Assembly (NCBI RefSeq): GCF_025567465.1
Contig: NZ_JAOQKI010000030.1
Location: forward strand, 1-22,660
From: Roseburia_C amylophila
GTDB taxonomy: Bacteria; Bacillota; Clostridia; Lachnospirales; Lachnospiraceae
Direction: 5' to 3'
DNA: 22,660 nucleotides
Shown here: positions 14,854 to 22,660 of the stretch, in pieces
How positions within the stretch are numbered: position 1 is the stretch's first letter
Layout: every line of letters begins with the position of its first letter
The notes under the pieces: generated by a model
Database searches by the model: none
Told to the model about the DNA's origin: nothing
The model's input: the letters and a program-made list of their open reading frames with translations, nothing else
Made by a program: the position numbers and the translations under genes

Positions 14854-16605
14854 CTATGACTGTGCGAACTGGCTGTTATAAAGGGCTGCATAGAAGCCAT
14901 TCTTCTGAAGCAGTTCTTCATGATTGCCCTGTTCGATAATATGTCCGTCTTTCATAACCAGAATAATGTCTGCCTCTTCAATGGTAGACAGACGATGGGC
15001 AACGATAAAACTGGTTCTTCCCTTCATCATCCGGCCAAAAGCTTCCTGAATCTTCATCTCAGTTCGTGTGTCAATCGATGAAGTTGCTTCATCCAATATC
15101 AGCATCGGCGGCAGGCAAAGCATAACTCTGGCAATGCAAAGAAGCTGTTTCTGTCCCTGGGACAGATTGCCTCCGTCTTCTGCAATAACCGTATCATAGC
15201 CCTTAGGCAGACGCTTGATAAAGTTATGGGCATGGGACGCTTTTGCGGCTTCCATCATCTCTTCATCGGTAGCATCCGGTTTTCCCATGCAGATGTTCTC
15301 ACGGATGGTTCCCTCTTTTAACCAGGTTTCCTGCAATACCATACCATAGCTGCTGCGCAGGCTGCTTCTGGTCATATCTTTAACCGGCACTCCGCTGACA
15401 CGGATGGTTCCACTGTTGACATCATAGAACCTCATCAGAAGATTAATCAATGTTGTCTTACCGCACCCGGTCGGTCCGACAATTGCCACACGCTCACCCG
15501 GATTGACATGAAGATTAAAGTCCTCAATCAGTTTCTGTCCCGGCTCATAAGAGAAGTAAACATGCTCTAAATCCACATCTCCCTTTACTTCCTCTAATAC
15601 CACTGCATCTTCTGCATCCGGTACCTGTGCCTCTTCATCAATCAGCTCAAATACTCTTGCTGCACAAGCCAGTGCATTCTGTAACTCAGTTACGACACCG
15701 GAAATCTCATTAAAAGGCTTCGTATACTGATTTGCATAACTTAAAAAACAGGATAACTGCCCAACACTGATTCCACCATGAATAGCTGAAACTGCGCCAA
15801 ACACGCCAACACCTGCATAAACTAACGCATTGATAAAACGGGTACTCGGATTGGTAATGCTGGAAAAGAATAAGGCACGAAGGGAATATTTTTCCAGTCT
15901 TTCATTAATTTCATCGAAACTTTCCAACGCCTCATCTTCATGGGAAAATGCCTGGACAATTTTCTGGTTTCCAATCATTTCATCGATTAAAGCAGTCTGC
16001 TCTCCTCTTGTTTCCGACTGCAGCTTAAACATGGAGAATGTTTTCTTTGCAATGAATCCTGCTACCACAAAAGACAACGGTGTTAAAAATACGACCACTG
16101 CCGTAATCTTTACATTGACGCTCAACATAAAACCTAAAGTTCCGATAATTGTTACCACACCGGTAAACAACTGGGTAAAACCCATCAGAAGTCCGTCTGC
16201 GAACTGGTCTACATCCGCAATTACGCGGCTGACTATTTCACCGTAGGAATGAGCGTCTAAATATTTCAGTGGAAGAATCTCTATTTTGCGGATAGCATCC
16301 TTACGGATATCCCGGACAATATTATAAGTCATCTTATTGTTGCAGACATTCATAATCCACTGGGCAGCTGCCGTAATCAGAATGACTACCACCATTTTCT
16401 TAAGGATCGGTGTAATATAAGTAAAATCCACTTTTCCTTTGTCTACGATATAATCAATGGCATCTCCGGTAAGAATCGGAATGTATAAGGTTAAAATTAC
16501 ACTGATCACCGCTAATGCAATGGACAAACCTAAGAATAACCAGTACTTTTTCATATACTTAAGGATTCTTCCAAGGCTTTCCTTCTGTCTTGATTCCTTT
16601 TTCAT
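14854..16605 (-). CDS. ABC exporter subunit with canonical ATP site (heterodimer partner B)
   Basis: 583 residues: a six-helix transmembrane domain (about 20-310) fused to an ATPase domain. Walker A is GPTGCGKTT (377-385), the signature is LSQGQKQ, Walker B is MLILDEATSSID with the catalytic glutamate, and the switch histidine is in VAHRLST. It is an exporter half of the type found in drug and lipid exporters. It starts one base after the stop of the other half-transporter gene, with GGAGG eight bases upstream, so the two are made together. The other half lacks key catalytic residues, so ATP hydrolysis should depend on this subunit's Walker B. The exported substrate is unknown. Confidence 0.92.
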   Translation of the reverse strand: MKKESRQKESLGRILKYMKKYWLFLGLSIALAVISVILTLYIPILTGDAIDYIVDKGKVDFTYITPILKKMVVVILITAAAQWIMNVCNNKMTYNIVRDIRKDAIRKIEILPLKYLDAHSYGEIVSRVIADVDQFADGLLMGFTQLFTGVVTIIGTLGFMLSVNVKITAVVVFLTPLSFVVAGFIAKKTFSMFKLQSETRGEQTALIDEMIGNQKIVQAFSHEDEALESFDEINERLEKYSLRALFFSSITNPSTRFINALVYAGVGVFGAVSAIHGGISVGQLSCFLSYANQYTKPFNEISGVVTELQNALACAARVFELIDEEAQVPDAEDAVVLEEVKGDVDLEHVYFSYEPGQKLIEDFNLHVNPGERVAIVGPTGCGKTTLINLLMRFYDVNSGTIRVSGVPVKDMTRSSLRSSYGMVLQETWLKEGTIRENICMGKPDATDEEMMEAAKASHAHNFIKRLPKGYDTVIAEDGGNLSQGQKQLLCIARVMLCLPPMLILDEATSSIDTRTEMKIQEAFGRMMKGRTSFIVAHRLSTIEEADIILVMKDGHIIEQGNHEELLQKNGFYAALYNSQFAQS

Positions 16606-16606
16606 A

Positions 16607-18334
16607 TCAGTGTCCTCCTTCCGTCCTCTTAAACTGCGAATAATAGATTTCCTGATATACGCTGCAATCCTTTAACAGCTCTTCATGGGTGCCGGTTCCT
16701 GCAACAGTTCCATCATCTAATACGATAATCTTATCGGCATACATAATGGATGCGGCACGCTGTGATACGATAAATACGGTCGGACGGTTTGGCATATTAT
16801 GAATTGCCTGACGCAGTTTAGCATCGGTAGCATAATCCAGTGCAGATGAGCTGTCGTCCATGATAAGGATTTCCGGCTGTTTTACCAGTGCTCTGGCAAT
16901 TGTAAGACGCTGCTTTTGTCCACCGGAGAAATTCTTTCCACCCTGTTCTACTTCCGCATCCAGCTTACCGTCTTTCTTATCTACAACTTCTGCTGCCTGT
17001 GCAACGGAAAGCGCCTGCTGCATCTCTTCTTCCGTCGCATCCTCTTTGCCCCAGGCAAGATTGCTTCGGACAGTTCCCGCAAACAGCACTGCTTTCTGCG
17101 GCACAATACCAATCTTATCTCTTAAATCCGTAATCTTATATTCCCGGACATCCATGCCATCTACCATAACCTGTCCCTCCGTGACATCATAGAAACGAGG
17201 AATCAGATTGACCACAGAGGACTTCCCGGAACCGGTTCCACCGATAATACCAATGGTATCTCCTGGCTTTGCTTTAAAATCAATGCCGGTTAAGGTATCT
17301 GCTCCGGCACCTTTATAACGCATGGAAACATTGCGGAATTCTACGGTATATCCGGTATCTTCCTTTTTGCTTCCATTTCCATCCACCATGGAAGTCTCCA
17401 TCTCAAAAATACTCTGCACGCGGTTTCCACAGGCAATTGCCTTGGTTACCGTAATAATCAGGTTTGCAAGCTTTACTAATTCCACCAGAATCTGGGACAT
17501 ATAGTTTACCAGTGCTACTACTTCACCCTGTGAAATCTTTCCGATATTTACCTGAATTGCACCTGTCCAGATAAGAATAACCAGTGCCACGTTGATGATA
17601 ATATAGGTAAGCGGATTCATCAATGCTGAAATTTTTCCTACGAAGAGCTGTACATCCGTCAGCCTCTCATTACTCTCATCAAAATCTGCAATTTCTTCCT
17701 GCTCTTTATTAAAGGCACGGATAACACGGCTTCCGGTCAGATTCTCCCTTGTTACTCCAAGGACTTTATCTAAAGATGCCTGCACCCGGCGGAACAACGG
17801 AATTGTAATTATCATAATTCCAAATACCACAACGGATAAAACAGGAATCGTTACCACAAAGATAAGCGCTGCCTTTACGTCAATGGTAAATGCCATAATC
17901 ATGGCACCAAATACAATAAAAGGAGAACGCAAAAACAGACGGAGTACCATATTGACACCGGACTGTGCCTGATTGATATCACTGGTCATTCTGGTAATCA
18001 TGGTATCCGTTCCTGCGGTATCCATCTCTGTATAGGACAATTTCTGAATATGGTCAAATAATGCATGACGTACCTTAGTTGCAAAACCTACTGCCGCTTT
18101 TGCCGCAAAATACTGTGCAGTAATGGAACAGGTCAGTCCCACTATTGCCAGCAAAATCAAGATTCCACACATTTTCAAGATGAATCCGCCATCTTTATTG
18201 CCAATACCGGTATCAATGATTGCTGCCATAACCAAAGGCACAAACAATTCAAAGGATGCCTCTAATAATTTAAATAATGGACTTAAAATGCTCTCTTTTT
18301 TGTAATCCTTTAAAAAACGCAATAACTTTCTCAC
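16607..18334 (-). CDS. ABC exporter subunit with degenerate ATP site (heterodimer partner A)
   Basis: 575 residues: six-helix transmembrane domain followed by an ATPase domain. Walker A (GGTGSGKSS, about 365-373) and the signature FSGGQKQR are intact, but Walker B reads ILIMDDSSSALD with Asp in place of the catalytic Glu, and the switch region reads IVSQRAAS with Gln in place of His. The same pair of changes marks the degenerate subunit of asymmetric exporters such as TM287/288 and BmrC/BmrD. The start is GTG 18334 with GGAG eight bases upstream. It comes first in a two-gene operon with the canonical subunit. A promoter was not clear in the 51 bases between this gene and the symporter gene. 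Confidence 0.92.
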   Translation of the reverse strand: MRKLLRFLKDYKKESILSPLFKLLEASFELFVPLVMAAIIDTGIGNKDGGFILKMCGILILLAIVGLTCSITAQYFAAKAAVGFATKVRHALFDHIQKLSYTEMDTAGTDTMITRMTSDINQAQSGVNMVLRLFLRSPFIVFGAMIMAFTIDVKAALIFVVTIPVLSVVVFGIMIITIPLFRRVQASLDKVLGVTRENLTGSRVIRAFNKEQEEIADFDESNERLTDVQLFVGKISALMNPLTYIIINVALVILIWTGAIQVNIGKISQGEVVALVNYMSQILVELVKLANLIITVTKAIACGNRVQSIFEMETSMVDGNGSKKEDTGYTVEFRNVSMRYKGAGADTLTGIDFKAKPGDTIGIIGGTGSGKSSVVNLIPRFYDVTEGQVMVDGMDVREYKITDLRDKIGIVPQKAVLFAGTVRSNLAWGKEDATEEEMQQALSVAQAAEVVDKKDGKLDAEVEQGGKNFSGGQKQRLTIARALVKQPEILIMDDSSSALDYATDAKLRQAIHNMPNRPTVFIVSQRAASIMYADKIIVLDDGTVAGTGTHEELLKDCSVYQEIYYSQFKRTEGGH

Positions 18335-18385
18335 TGTACCTGCTCCTAATTAGTGATCATCTAATATTCCCTTTTTCCTATCTTT

Positions 18386-19807
18386 CTATGGTTGAATCTT
18401 ATCTTTTTTTAATCCATCCATATAAACTTTGGTTTCAGCCACAACCACACCGCTCAATGCAGTAACTGCAATCAGGTTCGGCAGAGCCATCAGTCCGTTG
18501 AAAATATCTGCAATGGTCCATACAGCAGATACTGTCATAAACGGTCCGATAAATACCGCTAAGATGTATAACCAGCGGTATGCCTTTACAACAGCCTTCT
18601 TATGTCCGGTCAGATACTCCAGACAGCGCTCACTGTAATAATCCCATCCTAAGATTGTGGTAAATGCAAAGAATACCAGACATACCATCAGTATAAAGGA
18701 TGCTACCTGATTTGGGAACGGAAGTCCGAGCTGGAATGCCTTGGTTGTAACGGCAACACCTTCCAAGCCCATGTCCCATGTACCTGTAAGTACGATTGCA
18801 AGACCTGTCATGGTACAGATAATCAGTGTATCAATTACAGTTCCAAGCATGGAAACCAGTCCCTGTTTTACCGGATAATCGGTCTGGACTGCTGCAGCCG
18901 CAATTGGTGCACTACCAAGTCCTGCTTCATTTGAGAAAATACCACGGGCAATACCTTTCTGCATTGCTACAATAATACTTCCCATTGCACCACCGGCTAC
19001 CGCCTTAAATCCAAAGGCGCTCTTTATAATGGTTGCAAATGCTGCTGGAACCTCTGTAATATGCATCACAATAATAATTAATACAACTACCACATAAGTC
19101 AGTGCCATAAATGGTACAATGACCTGTGATACTGTAGAGATTCTCTTAATTCCACCGATGATAACAAGCGCCACACAGATGGTAAGAATAATACCTGCAA
19201 TAATTACAGTCCAGGAATAAGTTCTTCCAAAGAGGTCAACTGTCCAGATGGTATCCGGGTCAAAGAAACCCTTTACTGCACTGGTAATACCATTAATCTG
19301 TGTAAAGGTTCCGATTCCAAATAAGCCTACACCTACACCAAAGAAGGCAAATAATTTTCCAAGCCATTTCCACTTTGGTCCCATTCCTTTTTCAATATAA
19401 TAAAATGGGCCGCCGATGATATGACCATCTTCTGCCACCACACGGTACTTGATTGCCAGAAGACACTCACTATATTTTGTGGCAGTTCCTACCAGTGCTG
19501 CTATCCACATCCAGAATAACGCACCCGGTCCACCTTCTACCAATGCAGTTGCTACTCCGACAATATTTCCGGTTCCTATGGTTGCTGATAATGCAGTGCA
19601 AAGTGCTGCAAAACTGGATACTTCGCCGGATTCGCCACTCTTTTCATTTTCAAACAAATATTTTACTGCTAATGGTAATTTTCTAATCTGAAGTCCCTTC
19701 AGGCGGATGGTAAGAAAAATTCCCACCAGAAGGATCAATACAATAAGTGGTACACCCCAGACAAAATTATCAATTTTACCAAGAATGTTGTTAATCTGGT
19801 CTAACAT
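18386..19807 (-). CDS. Alanine/glycine:cation symporter (AgcS family)
   Basis: 473 residues, about ten to eleven transmembrane helices. Family signatures include GTGNIVGVATALVEGGPGALFWMW (an N-terminal stretch), GPFYYIEKGMG, and GIFSNEAGLGSAPIAAAAV in the middle. It imports alanine or glycine with Na+ or H+; which amino acid and ion cannot be told here. The length is normal and there are no interruptions. ATG 19807 has GGAG nine bases upstream and a promoter at 19862-19890. No terminator hairpin was seen after its stop, so some read-through into the ABC exporter operon is possible. Confidence 0.93.
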   Translation of the reverse strand: MLDQINNILGKIDNFVWGVPLIVLILLVGIFLTIRLKGLQIRKLPLAVKYLFENEKSGESGEVSSFAALCTALSATIGTGNIVGVATALVEGGPGALFWMWIAALVGTATKYSECLLAIKYRVVAEDGHIIGGPFYYIEKGMGPKWKWLGKLFAFFGVGVGLFGIGTFTQINGITSAVKGFFDPDTIWTVDLFGRTYSWTVIIAGIILTICVALVIIGGIKRISTVSQVIVPFMALTYVVVVLIIIVMHITEVPAAFATIIKSAFGFKAVAGGAMGSIIVAMQKGIARGIFSNEAGLGSAPIAAAAVQTDYPVKQGLVSMLGTVIDTLIICTMTGLAIVLTGTWDMGLEGVAVTTKAFQLGLPFPNQVASFILMVCLVFFAFTTILGWDYYSERCLEYLTGHKKAVVKAYRWLYILAVFIGPFMTVSAVWTIADIFNGLMALPNLIAVTALSGVVVAETKVYMDGLKKDKIQP

Positions 19808-19861
19808 TTTTATTCGCTCCTATTCTCTTTTGATTCCAATTTAAATGGTTAAATACACTTT

Positions 19862-19890
19862 AGCATAGCACAGTTATCAAGTGCAATCAA
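19862..19890 (-). promoter_or_regulatory. Promoter of the alanine/glycine symporter gene
   Basis: On the minus strand TTGATT (19890-19885) and TATGCT (19867-19862) are 17 bases apart, with TGC just before the -10 box (extended -10). Each hexamer matches consensus at four of six positions. Confidence 0.5.
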
Positions 19891-19966
19891 TAATTCTATC
19901 TTTTTTTTGCATAATTTGTATAAAAATACTCCTTTAGGGTTATATTACGGATGAGGTGATGACAAA

Positions 19967-20419
19967 ATGATTTTAACCGAACAAGAGACTATGCTGTTAA
20001 ATGATTTAAAACAGCAGGAAGAACTTTGCCGCGACAAATATGCCTTTTACAGCAGCGAAGCAAAAGACCCTGAATTAAAACAGTTATTTGAGGTCATTCA
20101 GAAAGAAGAAGCAGAACACTATGACACCATCAGCAGTCTGCTTTCCGGTGATACGCCTGATGTTGGTATAGCTGCCCCGAAGAACTATCAGCCAAAAGCT
20201 GCTTACCATGCATCCAGTGAAAATGCCGACAAGAAGCATGATGCATTATTGTGCAGTGATTCCATTTCCAGTGAAAAGTATGTATCTTCCGCATACAACA
20301 ACGATTTATTCAGCTTTGCTTCTCCAAAAGTCCGTCAGATTTTAAACCATATCCAGACGGAAGAACAGCAGCATGCAGAAATGATTTACCGCTATAAAAC
20401 TGCAAATCAGATGGCTTAA
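19967..20419 (+). CDS. Ferritin-like / CotF-type spore coat-like protein
   Basis: 150 residues, mostly helical. Two EExxH-type motifs (E47-E48-H51 in KEEAEHY, and E132-E133-H136 in TEEQQHAE), with E18/E19 in helix 1 and E103 in helix 3, match the metal-ligand layout of ferritin-like di-iron four-helix bundles. Clostridial proteins of this size and pattern are often annotated as spore coat CotF-like or rubrerythrin-like. There is no rubredoxin domain. The middle (60-95) is a polar linker. AGGTGAT lies upstream of ATG 19967. A weak promoter (TTGTAT with TATATT, 19 bases apart) lies before it, divergent from the symporter promoter. Metal binding is inferred. Confidence 0.78.
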   Translation: MILTEQETMLLNDLKQQEELCRDKYAFYSSEAKDPELKQLFEVIQKEEAEHYDTISSLLSGDTPDVGIAAPKNYQPKAAYHASSENADKKHDALLCSDSISSEKYVSSAYNNDLFSFASPKVRQILNHIQTEEQQHAEMIYRYKTANQMA

Positions 20420-20442
20420 CCTGCAGATGCATTGCAACTGTC

Positions 20443-20485
20443 AAAAAGGCATCGGAACAGGAAATTTTTCTGCTCCAATGCCTTT
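20443..20485. terminator. Terminator between the ferritin-like gene and the GGDEF gene, stronger on the minus strand
   Basis: AAAGGCAT (20445-20452) pairs with ATGCCTTT (20478-20485), with inner pairs GGA/TCC and CAG/CTG. On the minus strand the stem is followed directly by TTTTT (20447-20443), ideal for ending the GGDEF gene. On the plus strand a T run follows after a short gap (20491-20495), so it can serve both convergent genes. Confidence 0.75.
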
Positions 20486-20506
20486 CATGCTTTTTATACT
20501 TATTAT

Positions 20507-22405
20507 TTATTTTCGCTGCTCACGGTTCTTACATTTCATCTCATACATTCGCTCATCTGCCCAGTTAATATACTGTTCCATGGATGCCTCGGTATCCGGC
20601 TCCTTCTGGTAATAACCAATACTCATAGACAGACGGTACGGCAGCTTCTCATCCCTCTGCCACTGCTTTAACAAGGCTGTTATCTGAGCTTTCTTTTCTT
20701 CAGCCTGTTCCCAGCATAAAGCATCAGAAACCACTAAGAATTCGTCCCCTCCATAACGGATAATCAGTTCCTTTTCACAGAACGCCTCCTGCAATGCCTC
20801 TGCTGCAAGGCAGATTGCCTGGTCACCCGCTTCATGACCAAACTCATCATTGATTTTCTTTAACCCGTCCATATCAGCAAAGATAAATAACAATCGACGT
20901 CTGCTGGTATTTGCCTGTTTTACCATATCTACCACAAAACGGTTGATTCCCATCCGGTTATAAACTCCTGTCAGGCTGTCGCGGACTGCCATATTATCAA
21001 TGTTACGGGCAGCATTCCGAAGTTCTGATACATTCTTTAACTTTTCCAATGCATTACTGATATTACGAATCCAGACATAATAATTCGGAATATGTTTTGT
21101 ATCCAATGTACCGGTCAGTATCATATATCCCAGGCAATTATCCCTGAAATGAACCGGCATATAGAGATATTCCCCTGAACCTCTGCCATTCCACATTGCC
21201 GGGAACATCTGCTCACTGGTAAAAGAATAAAATTCCGGCATGCCGTCCTCATTATTTAATTTGGTTATGTATATCTTGTTTTCATAATCCCGGGTAATTG
21301 TGCGGTTGCGTAAAATGCTGTTACCACGGCCGGTCATCTCATAATAAATACTCTTATTCAGGCACAGATATACATCCTCTGTCGTAAACTTCCCAATATT
21401 CTGGCGGATACAGAAGATTAATTCTTCCAATGATTCGCACTCCATCATCTCATCTTCCATATTGCGTATCTGATAAGTATATTTTTCATTTTCTTTTTTT
21501 TCAAAGTATAACGTTTCTATCGCAGATACCACGCGCTTTTTGTCCTCTAAAACACAGCCACAGCTTTCATGCACTGCAACACGGGAAGATAAAATCAGCT
21601 CCTGTTTCTTCCCTGTCTCAATTTCCTGCAAAAGTAACTGCATAGCGGTATATCCCAGTGTCTCCTTTGGTCTGGCTACCGTAGTAATTCCCGGAATATA
21701 GCGCTGGGTATCATAAGAGCCATCAAATCCTGTTACTGCTATGTCCTGTGGCACCTGATATCCCAACTGTTTCAAACGGTTGCAGGCGCCTAATGCCATC
21801 TCATCATTGGCACAGCAAAGTGCCCGTGGTATCTTTCCAGCCTCTTCCATGGCATCCACTACCTGTACGCCACTGTCAAAGGAAAAATCCCCATGCCATA
21901 CCGCATAATCTTCTGTTGAATAGTTCTTTTCTTCCACAAAATCTTCAAATGCCTTCTGGCGGATATTACTCTCTTCATTTGTTGCATTTGCAGCTACAAA
22001 ATGAATTGGATGATAGCCATGACTGTCAACATGCTCTATCATCTCCCGCATTGCCTTATAATTATCTATTCCAATCAGGCTTAAGCCTTCTACCTTTTCC
22101 TCAAAGCTTACTGCAGGAATGCCAGCGTGATGTATTCTTCGAATAATTTCCTCTTTTGTTGGTTTCTCCCAAATTGTATTGGTTGCAAGAATTACGCCAT
22201 CAAAACGCGAAAGATTAGCCAGCGAATATATTTTATTTTCTCCAAGCACATGCTTGTCCGAAATCTCACTCCCTGCCTGACAGGAAAAAATAGAGATTGC
22301 ATAGTTTGCTTCCTTTGCCTTACGAATAATACCATTGATTAATCTGGTCTGATATTCACTATTCCATCCAGCTAAAAAGACTGCAATATTACCCAGTTCT
22401 TCCAT
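20507..22405 (-). CDS. Cytosolic LacI-type sugar-binding domain fused to a GGDEF diguanylate cyclase
   Basis: 632 residues. Residues 1-300 resemble the ligand-binding half of LacI/GalR repressors and periplasmic sugar-binding proteins (FDGVILATN, CCANDEMALGACNRLKQLGY, VTGFDGSYDT), but the protein begins right at that domain: no helix-turn-helix, no signal peptide, no membrane helix. A middle region (about 310-455) has a coiled coil and a GAF-like segment. The C-terminus is a GGDEF domain (DSLTGVYNRMG, FADMDGLKKIND, RYGGDEF at 550-556, ending ADERMYEMK) with an intact catalytic motif. The inhibitory RxxD site upstream of GGDEF reads CEKE, so product inhibition is probably lost. It should make c-di-GMP in response to an internal sugar. 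GGAGG lies seven bases before ATG 22405. Ligand unknown. Confidence 0.9.
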   Translation of the reverse strand: MEELGNIAVFLAGWNSEYQTRLINGIIRKAKEANYAISIFSCQAGSEISDKHVLGENKIYSLANLSRFDGVILATNTIWEKPTKEEIIRRIHHAGIPAVSFEEKVEGLSLIGIDNYKAMREMIEHVDSHGYHPIHFVAANATNEESNIRQKAFEDFVEEKNYSTEDYAVWHGDFSFDSGVQVVDAMEEAGKIPRALCCANDEMALGACNRLKQLGYQVPQDIAVTGFDGSYDTQRYIPGITTVARPKETLGYTAMQLLLQEIETGKKQELILSSRVAVHESCGCVLEDKKRVVSAIETLYFEKKENEKYTYQIRNMEDEMMECESLEELIFCIRQNIGKFTTEDVYLCLNKSIYYEMTGRGNSILRNRTITRDYENKIYITKLNNEDGMPEFYSFTSEQMFPAMWNGRGSGEYLYMPVHFRDNCLGYMILTGTLDTKHIPNYYVWIRNISNALEKLKNVSELRNAARNIDNMAVRDSLTGVYNRMGINRFVVDMVKQANTSRRRLLFIFADMDGLKKINDEFGHEAGDQAICLAAEALQEAFCEKELIIRYGGDEFLVVSDALCWEQAEEKKAQITALLKQWQRDEKLPYRLSMSIGYYQKEPDTEASMEQYINWADERMYEMKCKNREQRK

Positions 22406-22534
22406 TATGTTCCCTCCAGCATATTTCTTTTATTTTACCACAAATATTCCAACTTTCCACCTGCTTTTTATTAAACTCCTTAAATTTATTTACCAGACAT
22501 TTTTATACGCCGCAGTGTGCATCCTCACGGAGCG

Positions 22535-22576
22535 TTTTTTACTTTACAGAAAAGCAATTTCCTGTAAAGTAAAAAA
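22535..22576. repeat. Perfect 15-base inverted repeat upstream of the LacI-GGDEF gene
   Basis: TTTTTTACTTTACAG (22535-22549) and CTGTAAAGTAAAAAA (22562-22576) are exact inverted copies around a 12-base loop. The T and A runs are on the outside in the order T then A, the reverse of a normal terminator, so it is more like an operator or a remnant of a mobile repeat. It lies 130 bases upstream of the ATG at 22405 and ends 13 bases before the IS3 end. Confidence 0.6.
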
Positions 22577-22592
22577 AGACCTGCAAAATTGT

Positions 22593-22640
22593 ACCGACCC
22601 CCAAAAGTTAGACCTAAAAATCTAACGATTGGAGGTCGGT
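22593..22640 (+). promoter_or_regulatory. Nested hairpin in the IS3 end masking the transposase ribosome site
   Basis: ACCGACC (22593-22599) pairs with GGTCGGT (22634-22640), and GTTAGA (22607-22612) pairs with TCTAAC (22621-22626), both perfectly. The GGAGGT ribosome site (22631-22636) overlaps the outer 3' arm. Transcription entering from outside the element would form this structure and block translation of OrfA. Confidence 0.6.
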
Positions 22641-22646
22641 ATTTTT

Positions 22647-22660
22647 ATGGCTAAATATTC
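22647..22660 (+). CDS. Start of IS3-family OrfA transposase (partial)
   Basis: Only MAKYS is visible before the window ends. GGAGGT lies about ten bases upstream of ATG 22647. OrfA proteins of this IS group commonly begin with a similar MAKYS-type sequence before their helix-turn-helix. The call rests mainly on the adjacent inverted repeat. Confidence 0.6.

Larger units (their letters stand above)
22590..22660 (+). mobile_element. Left end of an IS3-family insertion sequence, running off the window
   Basis: TGTACCGACCCCCAAAAGTTAGAC (22590-22613) has the TGTAC-GACCCCC-AAAAGTTAGA pattern typical of IS3-family (IS150-like group) inverted repeats, as recalled. A reading frame begins 57 bases inside, at the usual distance for OrfA. 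The right end and any target duplication are outside the window. Confidence 0.72.

Noticed and set aside
22511..22540. Possible plus-strand terminator (CGC-GTG/CAC-GCG then a T run)
   Set aside because: The stem is broken by mismatches and no plus-strand gene precedes it.

Overview
The window looks like the chromosome of a low-to-mid GC gut Firmicute of the Lachnospiraceae (Blautia/Dorea/Roseburia type). The reasons are strong GGAGG-type ribosome sites, a PPi-type phosphofructokinase, DUF4250 and DUF6320 proteins, a VanR/VanS-like pair and a LacI-type sensor/GGDEF fusion. The family call is inference; the genus cannot be fixed from this sequence alone. No rRNA, tRNA, CRISPR or phage genes were seen. 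Both edges carry insertion-sequence ends: an IS256-like terminus at 1-72 and the left end of an IS3-family element from 22590.

Layout. 126-2578: a PflX-type radical SAM protein divergent from a phosphofructokinase, with a shared AT-rich intergenic region. 2650-5688: a minus-strand cassette of HxxxDG acyltransferase, DUF6320 zinc-ribbon membrane protein and alpha/beta hydrolase, apparently driven by a promoter that would give a leaderless mRNA. 5734-7675: a VanR/VanS-like two-component system with no vancomycin resistance genes beside it. 7758-10590: trkA-trkH potassium uptake. 10699-12993: a polar amino acid ABC importer (lipoprotein, permease, ATPase). 13157-13687: a 531-bp gene-free palindromic element. 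13717-14846: DUF4250 protein and a methyltransferase-like protein on the plus strand. 14854-18334: a heterodimeric ABC exporter with one degenerate ATP site. 18386-19807: an alanine/glycine:cation symporter. 19967-20419: a ferritin-like/CotF-like protein. 20507-22405: a cytosolic sugar-binding-protein/diguanylate cyclase fusion.

Most of the window is housekeeping transport, signalling and central metabolism. The least explained parts are the long palindrome, the acyltransferase/DUF6320/esterase cassette with its leaderless promoter, and two hairpins (before vanR and inside the IS3 end) that would mask a ribosome site only in read-through transcripts, while a transcript starting from the gene's own promoter leaves it free.
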